The notes: generated by a model not told the origin, from the letters alone. Positions 8,847-18,649 are shown, counted from the stretch's first letter. The stretch is 64,000 bases of DNA from Fibrobacteria bacterium AD312 (GCA_001462345.1 LIUM01000013.1:1-64000); one strand, 5' to 3'. Made by a program: numbers and translations.

Positions 8847-10207
8847 TGGAAGCTCTCAAGAAAGCTATTAGTGCGTTTGTTAACGCTTTTAAGATTGAAG
8901 ACCTAAGAAAAAAGCTTCTTTTTACTTTAGGTATTTTAATTATTTATCGCGTTGGCTCTCATATCACTATCCCTGGTGTGGACTCTACTGTTCTAGCAGA
9001 ATACTTCCGAAATAACAATAGTTTTTTCGGCTTGTATGATTCCTTTACTGGTGGTGCTTTTGCTAAAGCGACGGTGTTTGCTTTGGGTATAATGCCTTAC
9101 ATTACTGCAAGCATTATTATTCAATTAATGGGTTCGGTTATTCCTGCAATTCAAGTGCTACAAAAAGAAGGTCAGGAAGGACGTGCCAAATTAAATCAGT
9201 ATACCCGTTATTTTACAGTGGCCTTAGCGGCGCTTCAGGGATGGGGCGTATCTGTCTGGCTTTCTGCTCTTAAGGTAACGACTGCAACTGGGGCTGGCGT
9301 TTCTGTTTTGCTAGAAGATTTTTCTTCTGGTGCTGGAAACATAGGCTTTCGATTTTTAGCTACTCTAACCTTTACTACAGGTACCATTTTTGTAATGTAC
9401 CTTGGCGAACAAATTACTTCGCGTGGTATTGGTAATGGTATTTCTCTTATTATCTTCGCCGGTATCGTGGGTAGTCTTCCAAGAGCTATCCTTGGTGAAC
9501 TAGAAATGTTGAAAGAAGGTATACAACCTCTAGCTATTGAAATTTTCATTTTGGCGCTAGTGGTTGCTATTATCGCATTCATCGTTTTTGTTGAACAAGC
9601 GAACCGTCGCATTCCACTCCAGAGTCCCCGCCGTGTGGTTGGACGCAAAGTGATGGGTGGTCAGTCTAGCTATTTGCCTTTCAAGGTGAATACAGCTGGT
9701 GTGATCCCTGTGATTTTTGCTTCATCCATTATGTTTGTGCCAGCTATGATTGCATCATGGTTCCCAAACTTTAGTTGGGCTCAGTCCTTTGCATCTGCTT
9801 TTATGCCAGGACATATTACATATAGTGTAATATTTGGTTCTCTGATTATTTTCTTCACGTACTTTTATACAGCAATTCAATATAACCCAAATGATATTGC
9901 TGATAATCTTAAAAAGTCTGGAGGATTTATCCCAGGTATTCGTCCAGGAAAAAAGACCGCAGAGTATATAGATCACATTTTGACACGTATTTCATTGCCA
10001 GGTTCTATGTTCTTGGCCTTGATTAGCGTTGGTCCGCTTCATTTGAAAGACGCTTTGAATATGTCTTTCTATATTGGTGGCACCTCGGTCTTGATCGTGG
10101 TCGGTGTGGCGTTGGATACTCTTCGACAACTCGAAGCCCAACTGCATACCAAGAATTATGAAGGTTTCTTAAAACGTGGCCGCATTCGCGGCAGGATGGC
10201 GTCCTAG
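8846..10207 (+). CDS. secY: Protein translocase subunit SecY
   Basis: 453 residues, about ten membrane segments, forming the protein-conducting channel of the inner membrane with SecE and SecG. Conserved parts are [12 protein letters not shown] at the start of helix 1, [16 protein letters not shown] in helix 2, the cytosolic [13 protein letters not shown] loop and the [15 protein letters not shown] loop that contacts SecA and the ribosome. Begins in the rplO stop and ends TAGTG with infA. adk and map, often next to secY, are absent. Confidence 0.98.
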   Translation: MEALKKAISAFVNAFKIEDLRKKLLFTLGILIIYRVGSHITIPGVDSTVLAEYFRNNNSFFGLYDSFTGGAFAKATVFALGIMPYITASIIIQLMGSVIPAIQVLQKEGQEGRAKLNQYTRYFTVALAALQGWGVSVWLSALKVTTATGAGVSVLLEDFSSGAGNIGFRFLATLTFTTGTIFVMYLGEQITSRGIGNGISLIIFAGIVGSLPRAILGELEMLKEGIQPLAIEIFILALVVAIIAFIVFVEQANRRIPLQSPRRVVGRKVMGGQSSYLPFKVNTAGVIPVIFASSIMFVPAMIASWFPNFSWAQSFASAFMPGHITYSVIFGSLIIFFTYFYTAIQYNPNDIADNLKKSGGFIPGIRPGKKTAEYIDHILTRISLPGSMFLALISVGPLHLKDALNMSFYIGGTSVLIVVGVALDTLRQLEAQLHTKNYEGFLKRGRIRGRMAS

Positions 10208-10425
10208 TGGCTAAAGAAGAAGGCATACAAGTAGAAGGCGTTGTGCTCGAAGCACTTCCAAACGCATTCTTTCGAGTTGGCCTCGAAAATGGTCATGAAA
10301 TATTAGCTCATGTTTCAGGAAAAATGCGCAGGCATTTTATTAGAATTTTGCCTGATGATAAAGTTCTAGTTGAAATATCCCCTTATGATTTATCTAGGGG
10401 ACGAATCACTTACCGTTACAAGTAA
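10207..10425 (+). CDS. infA: Translation initiation factor IF-1
   Basis: 72 residues (the common length) with the S1-like OB fold: [43 protein letters not shown] and the ending [11 protein letters not shown] start overlapping the secY TAG. IF-1 blocks the A site during initiation. Confidence 0.98.
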   Translation: MAKEEGIQVEGVVLEALPNAFFRVGLENGHEILAHVSGKMRRHFIRILPDDKVLVEISPYDLSRGRITYRYK

Positions 10426-10448
10426 TAGGTAAAAAAAAAAGGTAACCT

Positions 10449-10565
10449 ATGAAAATCAAAGCCTCCATCAAACCAAGATGTGAAAACTGCAAAATTATCC
10501 GTCGTAAAGGTATTTTGCGTATTATCTGTTCGAAAAACCCCCGCCACAAGCAGAAACAGGGATAG
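10449..10565 (+). CDS. rpmJ: 50S ribosomal protein L36 (zinc form)
   Basis: 38 codons read from the sequence: [20 protein letters not shown] and then [18 protein letters not shown]. The zinc ligands Cys11, Cys14, Cys27 and His33 are all present. It follows infA after 23 bp, a normal order, with rpsM next. Confidence 0.96.
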   Translation: MKIKASIKPRCENCKIIRRKGILRIICSKNPRHKQKQG

Positions 10566-10573
10566 GAGATCTC

Positions 10574-10942
10574 ATGGCACGTATCGCTGGTGTCGATTTA
10601 CCGAGAACTAAAACTGTCGAGTACGGTTTGACCGCCATTTTTGGTGTCGGTTTATTTACCGCTCGAAAAGTTTGTACTCAACTTGGTATAGACAAAGACA
10701 AAAAATGTGATGATTTGACTGAAGAAGAGCAAGGTAAAATCCGCCATCTTCTTGAAGAAGAATATTCTGTTGAAGGTCAACTCCGCGCAGAAACGACTCT
10801 TAACATTAAACGTTTACAAGATATTGGATGCTATCGTGGCCTACGTCATCGCAAGGGTTTACCTGTTCGCGGTCAACGTTCACGTACCAATGCTCGTACA
10901 CGTAAAGGTCCGAAGAAAACCGTGGCTAACAAGAAGAAGTAA
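10574..10942 (+). CDS. rpsM: 30S ribosomal protein S13
   Basis: 122 residues. [26 protein letters not shown] and the C-terminal [28 protein letters not shown] are standard S13. It contacts P-site tRNA and bridges to the 50S subunit. GGAGAT at 10565-10570 is the ribosome-binding site. Confidence 0.98.
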   Translation: MARIAGVDLPRTKTVEYGLTAIFGVGLFTARKVCTQLGIDKDKKCDDLTEEEQGKIRHLLEEEYSVEGQLRAETTLNIKRLQDIGCYRGLRHRKGLPVRGQRSRTNARTRKGPKKTVANKKK

Positions 10943-10953
10943 GGAGATAGTTC

Positions 10954-11388
10954 GTGGCTGACGAAGAAATCAAAGAAACTACAGCTGCAACTGAAACAGT
11001 TGCTTCTGAAGAAACAAAAATTAAGAAAGGAAAGAAGCGTGTTGATGTACAAGGTATCGCTTGTGTGAATGCTTCTTTTAACAATACGATTGTATCTATT
11101 ACAGATGCTCGTGGAAACGTTGTTGCTTGGGGTTCTCCAGGAAACGCCGGATTTAAGGGTTCTCGTAAAAGCACACCATTTGCAGCTCAGCTTGCTTCAG
11201 AAGCAGCTGGTCGCAAAGCATTTGATCTTGGCATGCGTAAAGTAGATGTCCGAGTAAAAGGTGCTGGTGGCGGTCGTGAATCTGCTGTTCGAGCCCTCAA
11301 AAATGCAGGCCTCGAAGTTCTGTCTATTCGTGACGTGACGGGTGTTCCGCATAACGGATGTCGTCCTAAAAAGAAGAGAAGAATTTAA
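10954..11388 (+). CDS. rpsK: 30S ribosomal protein S11
   Basis: 144 residues from a GTG start, somewhat longer than the usual 129 because of an acidic/threonine-rich N-terminal extension of about 25 residues before [31 protein letters not shown]. The end [16 protein letters not shown] is diagnostic. GGAGATAG at 10943-10950 supports this start. In many bacteria rpsD follows; here rpoA follows directly after 18 bp. Confidence 0.96.
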   Translation: MADEEIKETTAATETVASEETKIKKGKKRVDVQGIACVNASFNNTIVSITDARGNVVAWGSPGNAGFKGSRKSTPFAAQLASEAAGRKAFDLGMRKVDVRVKGAGGGRESAVRALKNAGLEVLSIRDVTGVPHNGCRPKKKRRI

Positions 11389-11406
11389 TTTAATGAGGTA
11401 TCGCTA

Positions 11407-12381
11407 ATGATGTGGAAGTCCCTTCAGATGCCGCGCAGTTTCCAGAAAGTGGAAACTGGCGAAGATGGGCGCTACGCCAAATTTGTCGTAGAAGCTCTTG
11501 AACGCGGTTGGGGTATTACTTTAGGTAATGCTCTTCGTCGTACGTTGTTGTCTTCATTGCAAGGCGCGGCAATTGTCTCTGTAAAAATCGACGGTGTCGA
11601 TAAAGAGTTTACTACGATTCCTGGAGTAAAGGAAGATGTTACTGACATCATCTTGAATCTCAAAGGCATTCGTGTAAAACTGCTTTCTGATCACGATGAA
11701 ACATTACGGCTGGATATGTCCGGTGACGGCAAAATTACAGCTGCTGATATTGAAGAAAATCCGAATGTAGTGATTTTAACGCCTGATGTACATATTGCGA
11801 CGTTGAATGGGAATGCTTCTTTAAGCATGGAATTGAAGATTTCATCTGGCCGCGGTTATGTGACTGCAGATGAATTGAAAGATCCAAATGCTCCCATTGG
11901 CGAAATTGCAATGGATGCTAATTTCAATCCTGTATTGAAAGTAGCGATGCATATCAGCGATACTCGTGTTGGACAGCGTACAGATTTTAATCGTCTTGAA
12001 CTAGAAGTCACTACTGATGGTTCTATTGATCCTGAAGATGCTCTTGCTTATGCAGCAAAGTTGCTAGTCGATCATTTAGAAACATTCATTAACTTCGAAG
12101 GTGATCTCGAATCTCCTGAAGAAATGGAACAAGATGAGGAACGTCAACGTATTTCAACTCTTCTTCGTATGCGCGTGGATGAACTCGAACTATCTGTTCG
12201 TTCAAGCAACTGCTTAAGAATGGCTAACATTCATACGATTGCTGAACTCGTACGAAACAAAGAAAATGATATGCTTAAATACAAGAACTTCGGTAGGAAG
12301 TCCTTGGTGGAACTTAACGAGGTGTTAACGTCGATGGGTCTCAGTTTTGGGATGAACGTCGATGATTATCTGAAGGATTAA
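11407..12381 (+). CDS. rpoA: DNA-directed RNA polymerase subunit alpha
   Basis: 324 residues. The N-terminal domain (about 1-235) has FVVEALERGWGITLGNALRRTLLSSLQGAA, the dimerisation and assembly helix; a flexible acidic linker (about 236-250) leads to the C-terminal domain with LSVRSSNCLRMANIHTIAELV, which contacts UP elements and activators such as the Crp-like protein at 38086. A second ATG directly follows the first, so the start could be 11410. Confidence 0.98.
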   Translation: MMWKSLQMPRSFQKVETGEDGRYAKFVVEALERGWGITLGNALRRTLLSSLQGAAIVSVKIDGVDKEFTTIPGVKEDVTDIILNLKGIRVKLLSDHDETLRLDMSGDGKITAADIEENPNVVILTPDVHIATLNGNASLSMELKISSGRGYVTADELKDPNAPIGEIAMDANFNPVLKVAMHISDTRVGQRTDFNRLELEVTTDGSIDPEDALAYAAKLLVDHLETFINFEGDLESPEEMEQDEERQRISTLLRMRVDELELSVRSSNCLRMANIHTIAELVRNKENDMLKYKNFGRKSLVELNEVLTSMGLSFGMNVDDYLKD

Positions 12382-12386
12382 TAGAA

Positions 12387-12860
12387 ATGAGACACGGTGT
12401 AAAGAACAAGAAATTGGGTGTGAACGCACAACATAAGCGTGCCATTCTTCGTAGCCTCGCCACTTCTATTTTAGAAAAAGGCTTGGAGACCGAACAAGGT
12501 AATCGTTATATTCGTACAACTTTGCTTAAGGCTAAGTTAGCGAAAAGCATTGTTGACCGTTTAATTACCTATGCAAAAAAAGGCGACCTCTCTGCTCGTC
12601 GTGAAGCGGCTCGCTTTGTACGCGATCCAAAAGTAGTTCAAGGTCTATTTGATGTACTTGGTCCACGTTATGCTTCAAGAAATGGTGGTTATACTCGAGT
12701 ATTAAAGCTCGGTCCTAACCGTCCTGGTGATGCAGCTGAAATGGCTTTAATCGGACTTGTAGAAGATGAAGTTGTTGAAAAAACAGTGAAACCTTCTCAG
12801 AAAAAAACAGAAGTAAAGCCAATTGATATGGTTGAAGGTGCAGCTAAGACTGCTGAATGA
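12387..12860 (+). CDS. rplQ: 50S ribosomal protein L17
   Basis: 157 residues: MRHGVKNKKLGVNAQHKRAILRSLATSIL and RNGGYTRVLKLGPNRPGDAAEMALIGLV are standard; a C-terminal tail of about 30 residues exceeds the minimal L17 (about 120-130), as in several other phyla. Last gene of the superoperon. Confidence 0.97.
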   Translation: MRHGVKNKKLGVNAQHKRAILRSLATSILEKGLETEQGNRYIRTTLLKAKLAKSIVDRLITYAKKGDLSARREAARFVRDPKVVQGLFDVLGPRYASRNGGYTRVLKLGPNRPGDAAEMALIGLVEDEVVEKTVKPSQKKTEVKPIDMVEGAAKTAE

Positions 12861-12880
12861 GTCTTTTTAGATTCTTAAAC

Positions 12881-12912
12881 AAAAAAGCCAACTTTTAAAG
12901 TTGGTTTTTTTG
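12881..12912 (+). terminator. Intrinsic terminator after rplQ
   Basis: An A-tract, then CCAACTTT and AAAGTTGG as inverted arms around a short loop, followed by a run of eight T. It ends the ribosomal protein transcript 20 bp after the rplQ stop. Confidence 0.85.
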
Positions 12913-12954
12913 TATCTTAATTTCCTATTTGCTTGCATCTTGTAAGGTTCTTAT

Positions 12955-14130
12955 ATGCGTTTTTATAGTATAGGTATATTTTTACTTTTCTTTTCTCTTT
13001 TTGCTTTTGCTGGAGTTGAAAAGAGTGTTTCTTCATTTGGAATTTCTTTACCTTCAACGAAATCCGCACGTAATTCAATGACAATGGAACCAATGGCTGT
13101 GGAAGGAATGATTGATTCTTCTTATAAATTGGGCCCTGGTGATTTTTTAGATATTATGCTTGAAGAAGAATCTTTTTCTCTTCAAGTTTTATCTGATGGA
13201 TCTATTGCGATTGAAGAGTGTGGAGTTGTTCAGGTCGCAGGAAAGACGCTTGCAGAAGTAAAAGAAGAAATTGTAAAAGTGGCTTCCAAAAAATATAATC
13301 CAGAATATGTTTATGTGCAGTTGTCGCAAATGAAAAAATTTGTGGTTAGCGTCATGGGAGCTGTTAAAACAGTAGGGCAAATGGTTGTTGCCCCTCAAAC
13401 TCGTTTAAGTATGGCATTGCAAAAGGCAGATAATATTTTAGGAACAGGACGAAAGGATGATGTATGGATAATTCGTAAAGGGGATACCATTCATATCAAT
13501 TGTGTTGAAATTTTTGACAAAGGAAATTTTGAGCAAGATATTTTTCTCGAACAAGGTGATCGAATTTACGTCCCTTTTATGAACAGCTTAGATATGATTG
13601 CTCTATTATTCCCTGGCGGTGGTCGTTTAGGTGTCCCTTATGATAGTTCCTCTACTATAGCACAGTATTTTGAAAAAGCAGGTGGAGATCGTATGCATAA
13701 CATGGGGTATCAGTCGGTTACCATTCGCTATCCAGATAATACCACAAAAATTATATCTGCAAAAGAATTAAATCAGTGGAAAGTGCCCCCCCAAACGGAA
13801 ATCGAGTTTTCAGTGAAAACACTTTTTGTTTATGTTGGTGGAGCAGTTATGGCTATGGGAAAAATTCCTTATGAATCTTCATGGCATGCAATCGATTATA
13901 TTGCTGCTTCTGGAATATTAACTCAAACAGGGACTTGGTCTCAAGTAAGTGTTGTTCGTGGAGATCAGGAAAAAATAAAGGTGAATGTTTCAACAGATCA
14001 GATATTGCCAGGGGATTATATAGAAATTCCAAAAAGTCGCTATGAAACATTTAAGGATGTAACGATGTTTCTTGCTTCTTTGTTATCAGTGATTTCTACG
14101 GCTGTTGTCATTTATGTCAATTTTAAATAA
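12955..14130 (+). CDS. Wza-like polysaccharide export protein
   Basis: 391 residues. A signal peptide (about 1-19, no lipobox cysteine) precedes a poly-export domain opening at YKLGPGD (57-63), then SLBB-like repeats around 130-205 and 290-370. A hydrophobic segment near 371-388 could be a C-terminal membrane helix. Proteins of this family form the periplasmic/outer-membrane channel for capsule or exopolysaccharide. The next two genes (chain-length regulator and polymerase) follow at 14 and 6 bp, so this is the first gene of a Wzx/Wzy-type assembly operon. The absence of a lipid-anchored cysteine differs from E. coli Wza. Confidence 0.85.
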   Translation: MRFYSIGIFLLFFSLFAFAGVEKSVSSFGISLPSTKSARNSMTMEPMAVEGMIDSSYKLGPGDFLDIMLEEESFSLQVLSDGSIAIEECGVVQVAGKTLAEVKEEIVKVASKKYNPEYVYVQLSQMKKFVVSVMGAVKTVGQMVVAPQTRLSMALQKADNILGTGRKDDVWIIRKGDTIHINCVEIFDKGNFEQDIFLEQGDRIYVPFMNSLDMIALLFPGGGRLGVPYDSSSTIAQYFEKAGGDRMHNMGYQSVTIRYPDNTTKIISAKELNQWKVPPQTEIEFSVKTLFVYVGGAVMAMGKIPYESSWHAIDYIAASGILTQTGTWSQVSVVRGDQEKIKVNVSTDQILPGDYIEIPKSRYETFKDVTMFLASLLSVISTAVVIYVNFK

Positions 14131-14144
14131 ATATTGTGGTTTTT

Positions 14145-15338
14145 ATGGATAATCCTTCTTTAACAGAATTGCTTCTAAGAATAATCAACAATACTTTAAA
14201 GCATTTTAAGTTAGCTGCCTTTATTGTAATTGTTCCTACCATTATTGTTTTTATTCTTGTGATGTGGGTTATTAAACCAACATATTCTTCTAGTGCGATA
14301 GTAACACCTCCATCTTCTCAATCATCCATGGGAAATATAAGTAGCCTTCTTGGTGCAGGAATGGGATCCATGGGGTCATTACTTGGGCTTTCATCTAATG
14401 ACGAAGATGCAAATGCTGTTTGGACTATTTTAAATTCTTGGGAAATTCACAATCAAGTAATTGATCAATTTGATCTTGTCAATCATTATGAGTTTGACGG
14501 AAAATTTCATGCTGATTTGCTAAAAACATTTAGAAAGAATTTTTCATTAAGTTCTAATAATGAAAACATGTTTGAAATTACGATTAAAGATAAAGATTAT
14601 AAAAAAGCAACTAGAATGGTTGAGTTTATTTTGCAAAAAGCAGATTCGGCTTTCAATTATTTTAAAACGACTCAAGCTCGATTGTCTAGAGAGTATTTTG
14701 AAACTCGTATTGCGCTATGTTTGCATGATATTGATTCTTTACAACAAGAGTTTATTGCTTTCCAAAAAGACAATAATTTTTATGAACCGACAGCACAAAT
14801 TGAAGGGACTTTAACCTACTTGGGACAAATTCAAATATTAAAAGAAGAAGTCAATATTGAACGCTCCTATGAAAAACTAAGACGTGGTGAAGACTCCAAA
14901 AAATATGATGAGTTGACTAAACGGTCTCGTACAATAGATCAATCTTTAAATAAAGTTCTTTCGGGAAAGCAAGAAAACGTGGGTTTACTTTCATTGAAAA
15001 AAACGCCAGATCTTGTGGCTAAATATCTAAGAATGGAAGAAGAAATTAAGGTACAAGTGGCATTATATAAAGTATTACGTCAACAAAGTGAACAGTTACG
15101 TATAGAAGAAGCCAAAACACTTAAAAACCTACATGTACTTCAATCGCCTTGGGAAAATGATAAAAAGATTTCTCCACGTCGTGGTTTAATATTAATGTTT
15201 ACCGTATTTGTATTTACTTTTATTGCATTAATAATATGCAACTTTATATCGTTTGTAGAAAATGAAAGGCAAAGAAAAACAATTCTTGCTGTAGAATGGG
15301 AAAAGTTTTGCAAGTATATTTGTTTTTGGCAAAAGTAA
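14145..15338 (+). CDS. Wzz-like chain-length determinant / polysaccharide co-polymerase
   Basis: 397 residues from ATG 14145 (an in-frame GTG at 14136 is the alternative). Two membrane segments frame a large periplasmic part: near residues 20-43 and near 345-368. The middle is rich in predicted helical coiled-coil sequence (about 150-300). The proline-containing SPWENDKKISPRRG before the second membrane helix matches the conserved motif of Wzz/PCP proteins. No cytoplasmic tyrosine-kinase domain is attached, so it resembles PCP-1/PCP-2a without kinase. Sets glycan chain length by acting on the polymerase encoded next. Confidence 0.85.
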   Translation: MDNPSLTELLLRIINNTLKHFKLAAFIVIVPTIIVFILVMWVIKPTYSSSAIVTPPSSQSSMGNISSLLGAGMGSMGSLLGLSSNDEDANAVWTILNSWEIHNQVIDQFDLVNHYEFDGKFHADLLKTFRKNFSLSSNNENMFEITIKDKDYKKATRMVEFILQKADSAFNYFKTTQARLSREYFETRIALCLHDIDSLQQEFIAFQKDNNFYEPTAQIEGTLTYLGQIQILKEEVNIERSYEKLRRGEDSKKYDELTKRSRTIDQSLNKVLSGKQENVGLLSLKKTPDLVAKYLRMEEEIKVQVALYKVLRQQSEQLRIEEAKTLKNLHVLQSPWENDKKISPRRGLILMFTVFVFTFIALIICNFISFVENERQRKTILAVEWEKFCKYICFWQK

Positions 15339-15344
15339 GGCTTT

Positions 15345-16727
15345 ATGAGCTTTGATTGTCTTGCATATCCAGAGTCTTGTTTGTTTTTTTTGATTGGCTT
15401 TGTGGCTCTGGTTTTTGCTTCTATATTTAAGAAAAACTTGTTTTCTCCACCTTTATTGTATGTATTAGTTCAGTCGATTATGTTTGGCATTGCCTATCTT
15501 AAGTTAATGCCTGCAATGACTGATTATCATTTGACAACTTGGCTTGTTTGGGGAGGAGGGGCCTTTAGTTTTTTAACAGGTTGTTTTCTTGTTCGTTTAG
15601 CTTTTTGTTCTTCTAATCCTTCACTTGTATTGCCTCAAAAGCTATCGATTGCTGTTGAATACAATTGGAAGTATCATTTTTTCTTAAGCTTTACTGCTTT
15701 AGCCTTTTTTTTGTATGGGGTTTTGGGCGTTGTTTCGATTGCGGGAAATTTAGTACTACTTACTGATAATCCTTCTTTATGGTTAGATGGTAAGACCAGT
15801 AGTGTTTTAAATTACGCTTTTTTCTTCACTTCGAGTCCTATGGTAGTTGCCTTATTTGGAGTGGCTTCATTTAAGTCTTATAATCCGATTCGATGGATTC
15901 GCAATGCTTCTAGAATCATTTGTTTGTCGACTATAATATTAAGTTTTCTAACGTTTCCAAGTCGAGGCGTAAATTTGATGTGTGTTGGTTTTTTATTTGT
16001 TTTAGCTAATTATTTATTTAAAAGAATTAATTGGAAAACGGCTGCTGTTATAGTCGCTTTTGTTTTGCTCTTTTTTGTTAGTGTAGCGTCTGTGAAGGGA
16101 CAATATGGTGAAATGGATGTCACTGACAATAGGGTATTTAAAGAAGTGGCTTTGTTGCCTTATAAATACATAGCAAATAATTATTGGAACTTAGATTATG
16201 CTTTTAATCGAACTAGTGATGTACCAGAACATTCTTGGACTTATGGTATAGATGCTTTTTATGGTATCACGCAATTGATGAGTATTGGAACAGGGTTGCA
16301 AGCTAGTTTCGGTTGGGATTCTCCGTTTAATGAAAGCATCGAAAAAGTGAGTGGTCTAAACACAGTTCCATATTTATGGGATGCTTATAAAGACTTTGGG
16401 TATCCAGGTATTTTTTTAGTACCATTCTTTTGGGGTTTTATTTTTACTTTTTTGTATAAAAAAATGCCGATGGCAAAAACACCTTTGGCATTATTGTTTC
16501 ATACAACGTTTACTTTTTGGATTATTTTATGGAATTTTACAACAGGCTATAAACAAGCAATGTATGTAATATGGTTTATCTTTTTCTTTTTTGTCTGTAT
16601 GGTGAGTTATAGAAAAAAAATGCTCTTACCAGCGAATCAGATTGTTTCTAAAGAAGTATGCCCAGAGAATAATAGTAATCACGAAATCGCCAGTGAGCGC
16701 GAAGATCGGAATTGTGGTGCTTGCTAA
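15345..16727 (+). CDS. O-antigen/oligosaccharide repeat-unit polymerase (Wzy-like)
   Basis: 460 residues with about a dozen hydrophobic segments and a large loop around residues 255-350, as in repeat-unit polymerases. The segment LWDAYKDFGYPGIFLVPFFWGFIF near residues 345-368 matches the C-terminal motif of the oligosaccharide repeat-unit polymerase family. It should join lipid-linked units in the periplasm and hand the chain to the Wza-like exporter. The last 34 codons, a hydrophilic tail, overlap the flippase gene on the opposite strand. Function inferred from topology and context; family sequences are very diverse. Confidence 0.75.
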   Translation: MSFDCLAYPESCLFFLIGFVALVFASIFKKNLFSPPLLYVLVQSIMFGIAYLKLMPAMTDYHLTTWLVWGGGAFSFLTGCFLVRLAFCSSNPSLVLPQKLSIAVEYNWKYHFFLSFTALAFFLYGVLGVVSIAGNLVLLTDNPSLWLDGKTSSVLNYAFFFTSSPMVVALFGVASFKSYNPIRWIRNASRIICLSTIILSFLTFPSRGVNLMCVGFLFVLANYLFKRINWKTAAVIVAFVLLFFVSVASVKGQYGEMDVTDNRVFKEVALLPYKYIANNYWNLDYAFNRTSDVPEHSWTYGIDAFYGITQLMSIGTGLQASFGWDSPFNESIEKVSGLNTVPYLWDAYKDFGYPGIFLVPFFWGFIFTFLYKKMPMAKTPLALLFHTTFTFWIILWNFTTGYKQAMYVIWFIFFFFVCMVSYRKKMLLPANQIVSKEVCPENNSNHEIASEREDRNCGAC

Positions 16728-17861
16728 GAAAGCTCCTGCGAAGGAGCAGAAAATAATATTTGAAACCCCACCAATACAAACAAAAAGACCATAAAGTTTT
16801 GTTTTTTTATCCTTTAGAAGAGAGGATATTAAGCTCATTCTTAAGGCTTGAAATGTAAGAGAAAAGGAGAGAATTCGTAAACAATCGGCACTGATAGCGA
16901 GAATAGAATCATTCCAGGGAGCGGCAAAAAAGAGAATTTGAAGAACTTCTTTTGGGAATAGCCAAAGTGGGGAAGACGCTGTAAAAATGAATAATGTAAA
17001 TAGCAACTGGTCTTTAATATGTAAAAAATGATCTTTGTTTTGATGGAGATTGATCAGGCTCGATGAAATAAAATGAACCATAAAACCAGACGCTAACACA
17101 ATGATTTTATTTGCAAAATTATAGGCACTTAAAAACTCTGGAGAAGCAAACACATCAGCTACGTAAAGCCCGACGGGGAGATATGCAAAACTAGCGAGGC
17201 TTGCAATCGCATAGGGAATACCCGCTTTAAGCATAAGATAAAAGAAGCAGAACGTTCTTTTTGTAATTCTAAAAAGGCGTGCATGAAAAGCTTGAGTGAC
17301 ACCAAAAAAGAAGGCAGGTAAAGCAGCAATTAGCATGGCAAGTGCAATATGCTCTATTTTATCGAGTTTAAGGTAAAGTAATGCAACTCCCATGACAACC
17401 GCATAAGAGATGGTGTGTAATAATTTTGAAATGAATAGACGTTTCCAAAATTTTCCACAAATAAAATACCAGTCAAAAAAGGCATGTTGAAAAAGGAGCC
17501 CTAAAGAAAGGATGAGTTCACCTTTGAAAGCGGGATGGTGTCTACGAATGGTAAATGCAAATGTTACCATGAGGAGTGCTGTCATTATGGAGGAGAATAA
17601 GCGTAATTGTAAAACATTACGGAAAAGAGAGCCTTTGGTGGCTCGATCTCCAAAAAAAGCGAGAATCAAAGTGGTCATACCGAAATCGGCGATAGCAGAG
17701 AATATGGAATAGTCTGTTTGAAGAATTCCAAAATATCCAAAGTTTGCTGTGCTCAGGTTTTGTGCTACAAAATTCTGAACGAAAAAAGAGATCCCCTGAA
17801 TTAAGAGGTTTACAAAGGAGATAAAAACACCGATTTTTATATTACGAAGAAATTGCGGCAC
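16626..17861 (-). CDS. Polysaccharide flippase (Wzx-like)
   Basis: 411 residues, about twelve membrane helices, with an N-terminal NIKIGVFISFVNLLIQGISFFVQNFVAQNLSTANFGYFG typical of the polysaccharide-export branch of MOP flippases. It would move lipid-linked repeat units across the inner membrane. The GTG start at 17861 has no Shine-Dalgarno sequence, but TACTTTTG lies 4 bp before it (17866-17873), so a leaderless transcript is plausible. Converges with the polymerase gene, overlapping its last 102 bp in antisense, which is unusual for functionally linked genes. Confidence 0.82.
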   Translation of the reverse strand: MPQFLRNIKIGVFISFVNLLIQGISFFVQNFVAQNLSTANFGYFGILQTDYSIFSAIADFGMTTLILAFFGDRATKGSLFRNVLQLRLFSSIMTALLMVTFAFTIRRHHPAFKGELILSLGLLFQHAFFDWYFICGKFWKRLFISKLLHTISYAVVMGVALLYLKLDKIEHIALAMLIAALPAFFFGVTQAFHARLFRITKRTFCFFYLMLKAGIPYAIASLASFAYLPVGLYVADVFASPEFLSAYNFANKIIVLASGFMVHFISSSLINLHQNKDHFLHIKDQLLFTLFIFTASSPLWLFPKEVLQILFFAAPWNDSILAISADCLRILSFSLTFQALRMSLISSLLKDKKTKLYGLFVCIGGVSNIIFCSFAGAFLASTTIPIFALTGDFVITIILWAYFFRNNLIRW

Positions 17862-17865
17862 AAAA

Positions 17866-17873
17866 ACAAAAGT
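17866..17873 (-). promoter_or_regulatory. TAnnTTTG promoter box for the flippase
   Basis: TACTTTTG on the minus strand, separated by 4 bases (TTTT) from the GTG start. Matches the Bacteroidota -7 consensus TAnnTTTG. No TTG -33 element is seen at the expected distance. Inferred only from pattern and position. Confidence 0.5.
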
Positions 17874-17913
17874 AATTTTTTTTGCTATGGAAAGTTATTT
17901 TTATATTGTACTC

Positions 17914-18606
17914 ATGGGAAAACTTCAAGGACAAAGTTCTTTTTTTAAGCTAGGCCCTCCCGCACAGATTGGAGAGGCGCATCAACCTATTGTTGATTTT
18001 CTATTGAAAGAAGCTATAGGCACTAGTATTTTGGATATTGGTGGAGGTTGTGGTTCTTATGCTATAGAAATGAAAGCAAATGGATTTGATCCTCTTGTGG
18101 TTGATGTAGATGAAGAGGCTTTAAAGACAGCTAAAGAGAATGGCGTGAGAGTAAAAAAAGTCTCTCCAAATGAAGATTTAGGGAGTGACCTTGCTGATAC
18201 AGTTATATTGATTGAGGTCTTAGAGCATGTGGAAGATCCAAAAGCATTTTTAGAAAAGGCTATTCGAGCTGCTCGAAAACGTGTACTATTTACTTTGCCT
18301 TGTACCAATGATTTCACCACGTTATTTAATTTAGGTTTAAGTTACTCACATATAGCTGTTACTGATCATTTATGGCATTTTTCGTATAGCGAGCTGGAAA
18401 ACATCTTGAAATCCATAGGAAAAAAATATCGATTAGAAGTATCTGATTATTTATTTCCCCATATGGTATTTGCTTTAATGCGAAATTGTACTAAATTTGC
18501 TTTGGTTGGAAGGCTTGCATTTTTACCCATTCGAGTTCTAAATCGATTGGGATTTATTAAAAAAAGCATACCTTCTCGATTTTATGGCATAATTGATATG
18601 ATTTAA
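17914..18606 (+). CDS. Class I SAM-dependent methyltransferase
   Basis: About 230 residues from the ATG at 17914 (an in-frame ATG at 17887 would add nine residues). SAM-binding motif I is ILDIGGGCGSYAIEM, the acidic end of strand 2 is VVDVDEEA, and ILIEVLEHVEDP is motif III/IV of the Methyltransf_11/23 group. The C-terminal third contains hydrophobic helices (FALVGRLAFLPIRVL). Neighbouring polysaccharide genes suggest a sugar or lipid-carrier substrate, but the target cannot be read from the sequence. Divergent from the flippase with only about 50 bp between them. Confidence 0.72.
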   Translation: MGKLQGQSSFFKLGPPAQIGEAHQPIVDFLLKEAIGTSILDIGGGCGSYAIEMKANGFDPLVVDVDEEALKTAKENGVRVKKVSPNEDLGSDLADTVILIEVLEHVEDPKAFLEKAIRAARKRVLFTLPCTNDFTTLFNLGLSYSHIAVTDHLWHFSYSELENILKSIGKKYRLEVSDYLFPHMVFALMRNCTKFALVGRLAFLPIRVLNRLGFIKKSIPSRFYGIIDMI

Positions 18607-18641
18607 TTGAATTTTTAATAACAAACAATTTGATTTTTTTG

Positions 18642-18649
18642 TATCTTTG
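18642..18649 (+). promoter_or_regulatory. TAnnTTTG promoter box upstream of tRNA-Leu
   Basis: TATCTTTG ends 11 bp before the mature tRNA 5' end, fitting a start site just before the tRNA. It probably drives the tRNA and possibly the downstream tig-clpP-clpX-lon genes, since no terminator lies between them. Confidence 0.6.
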
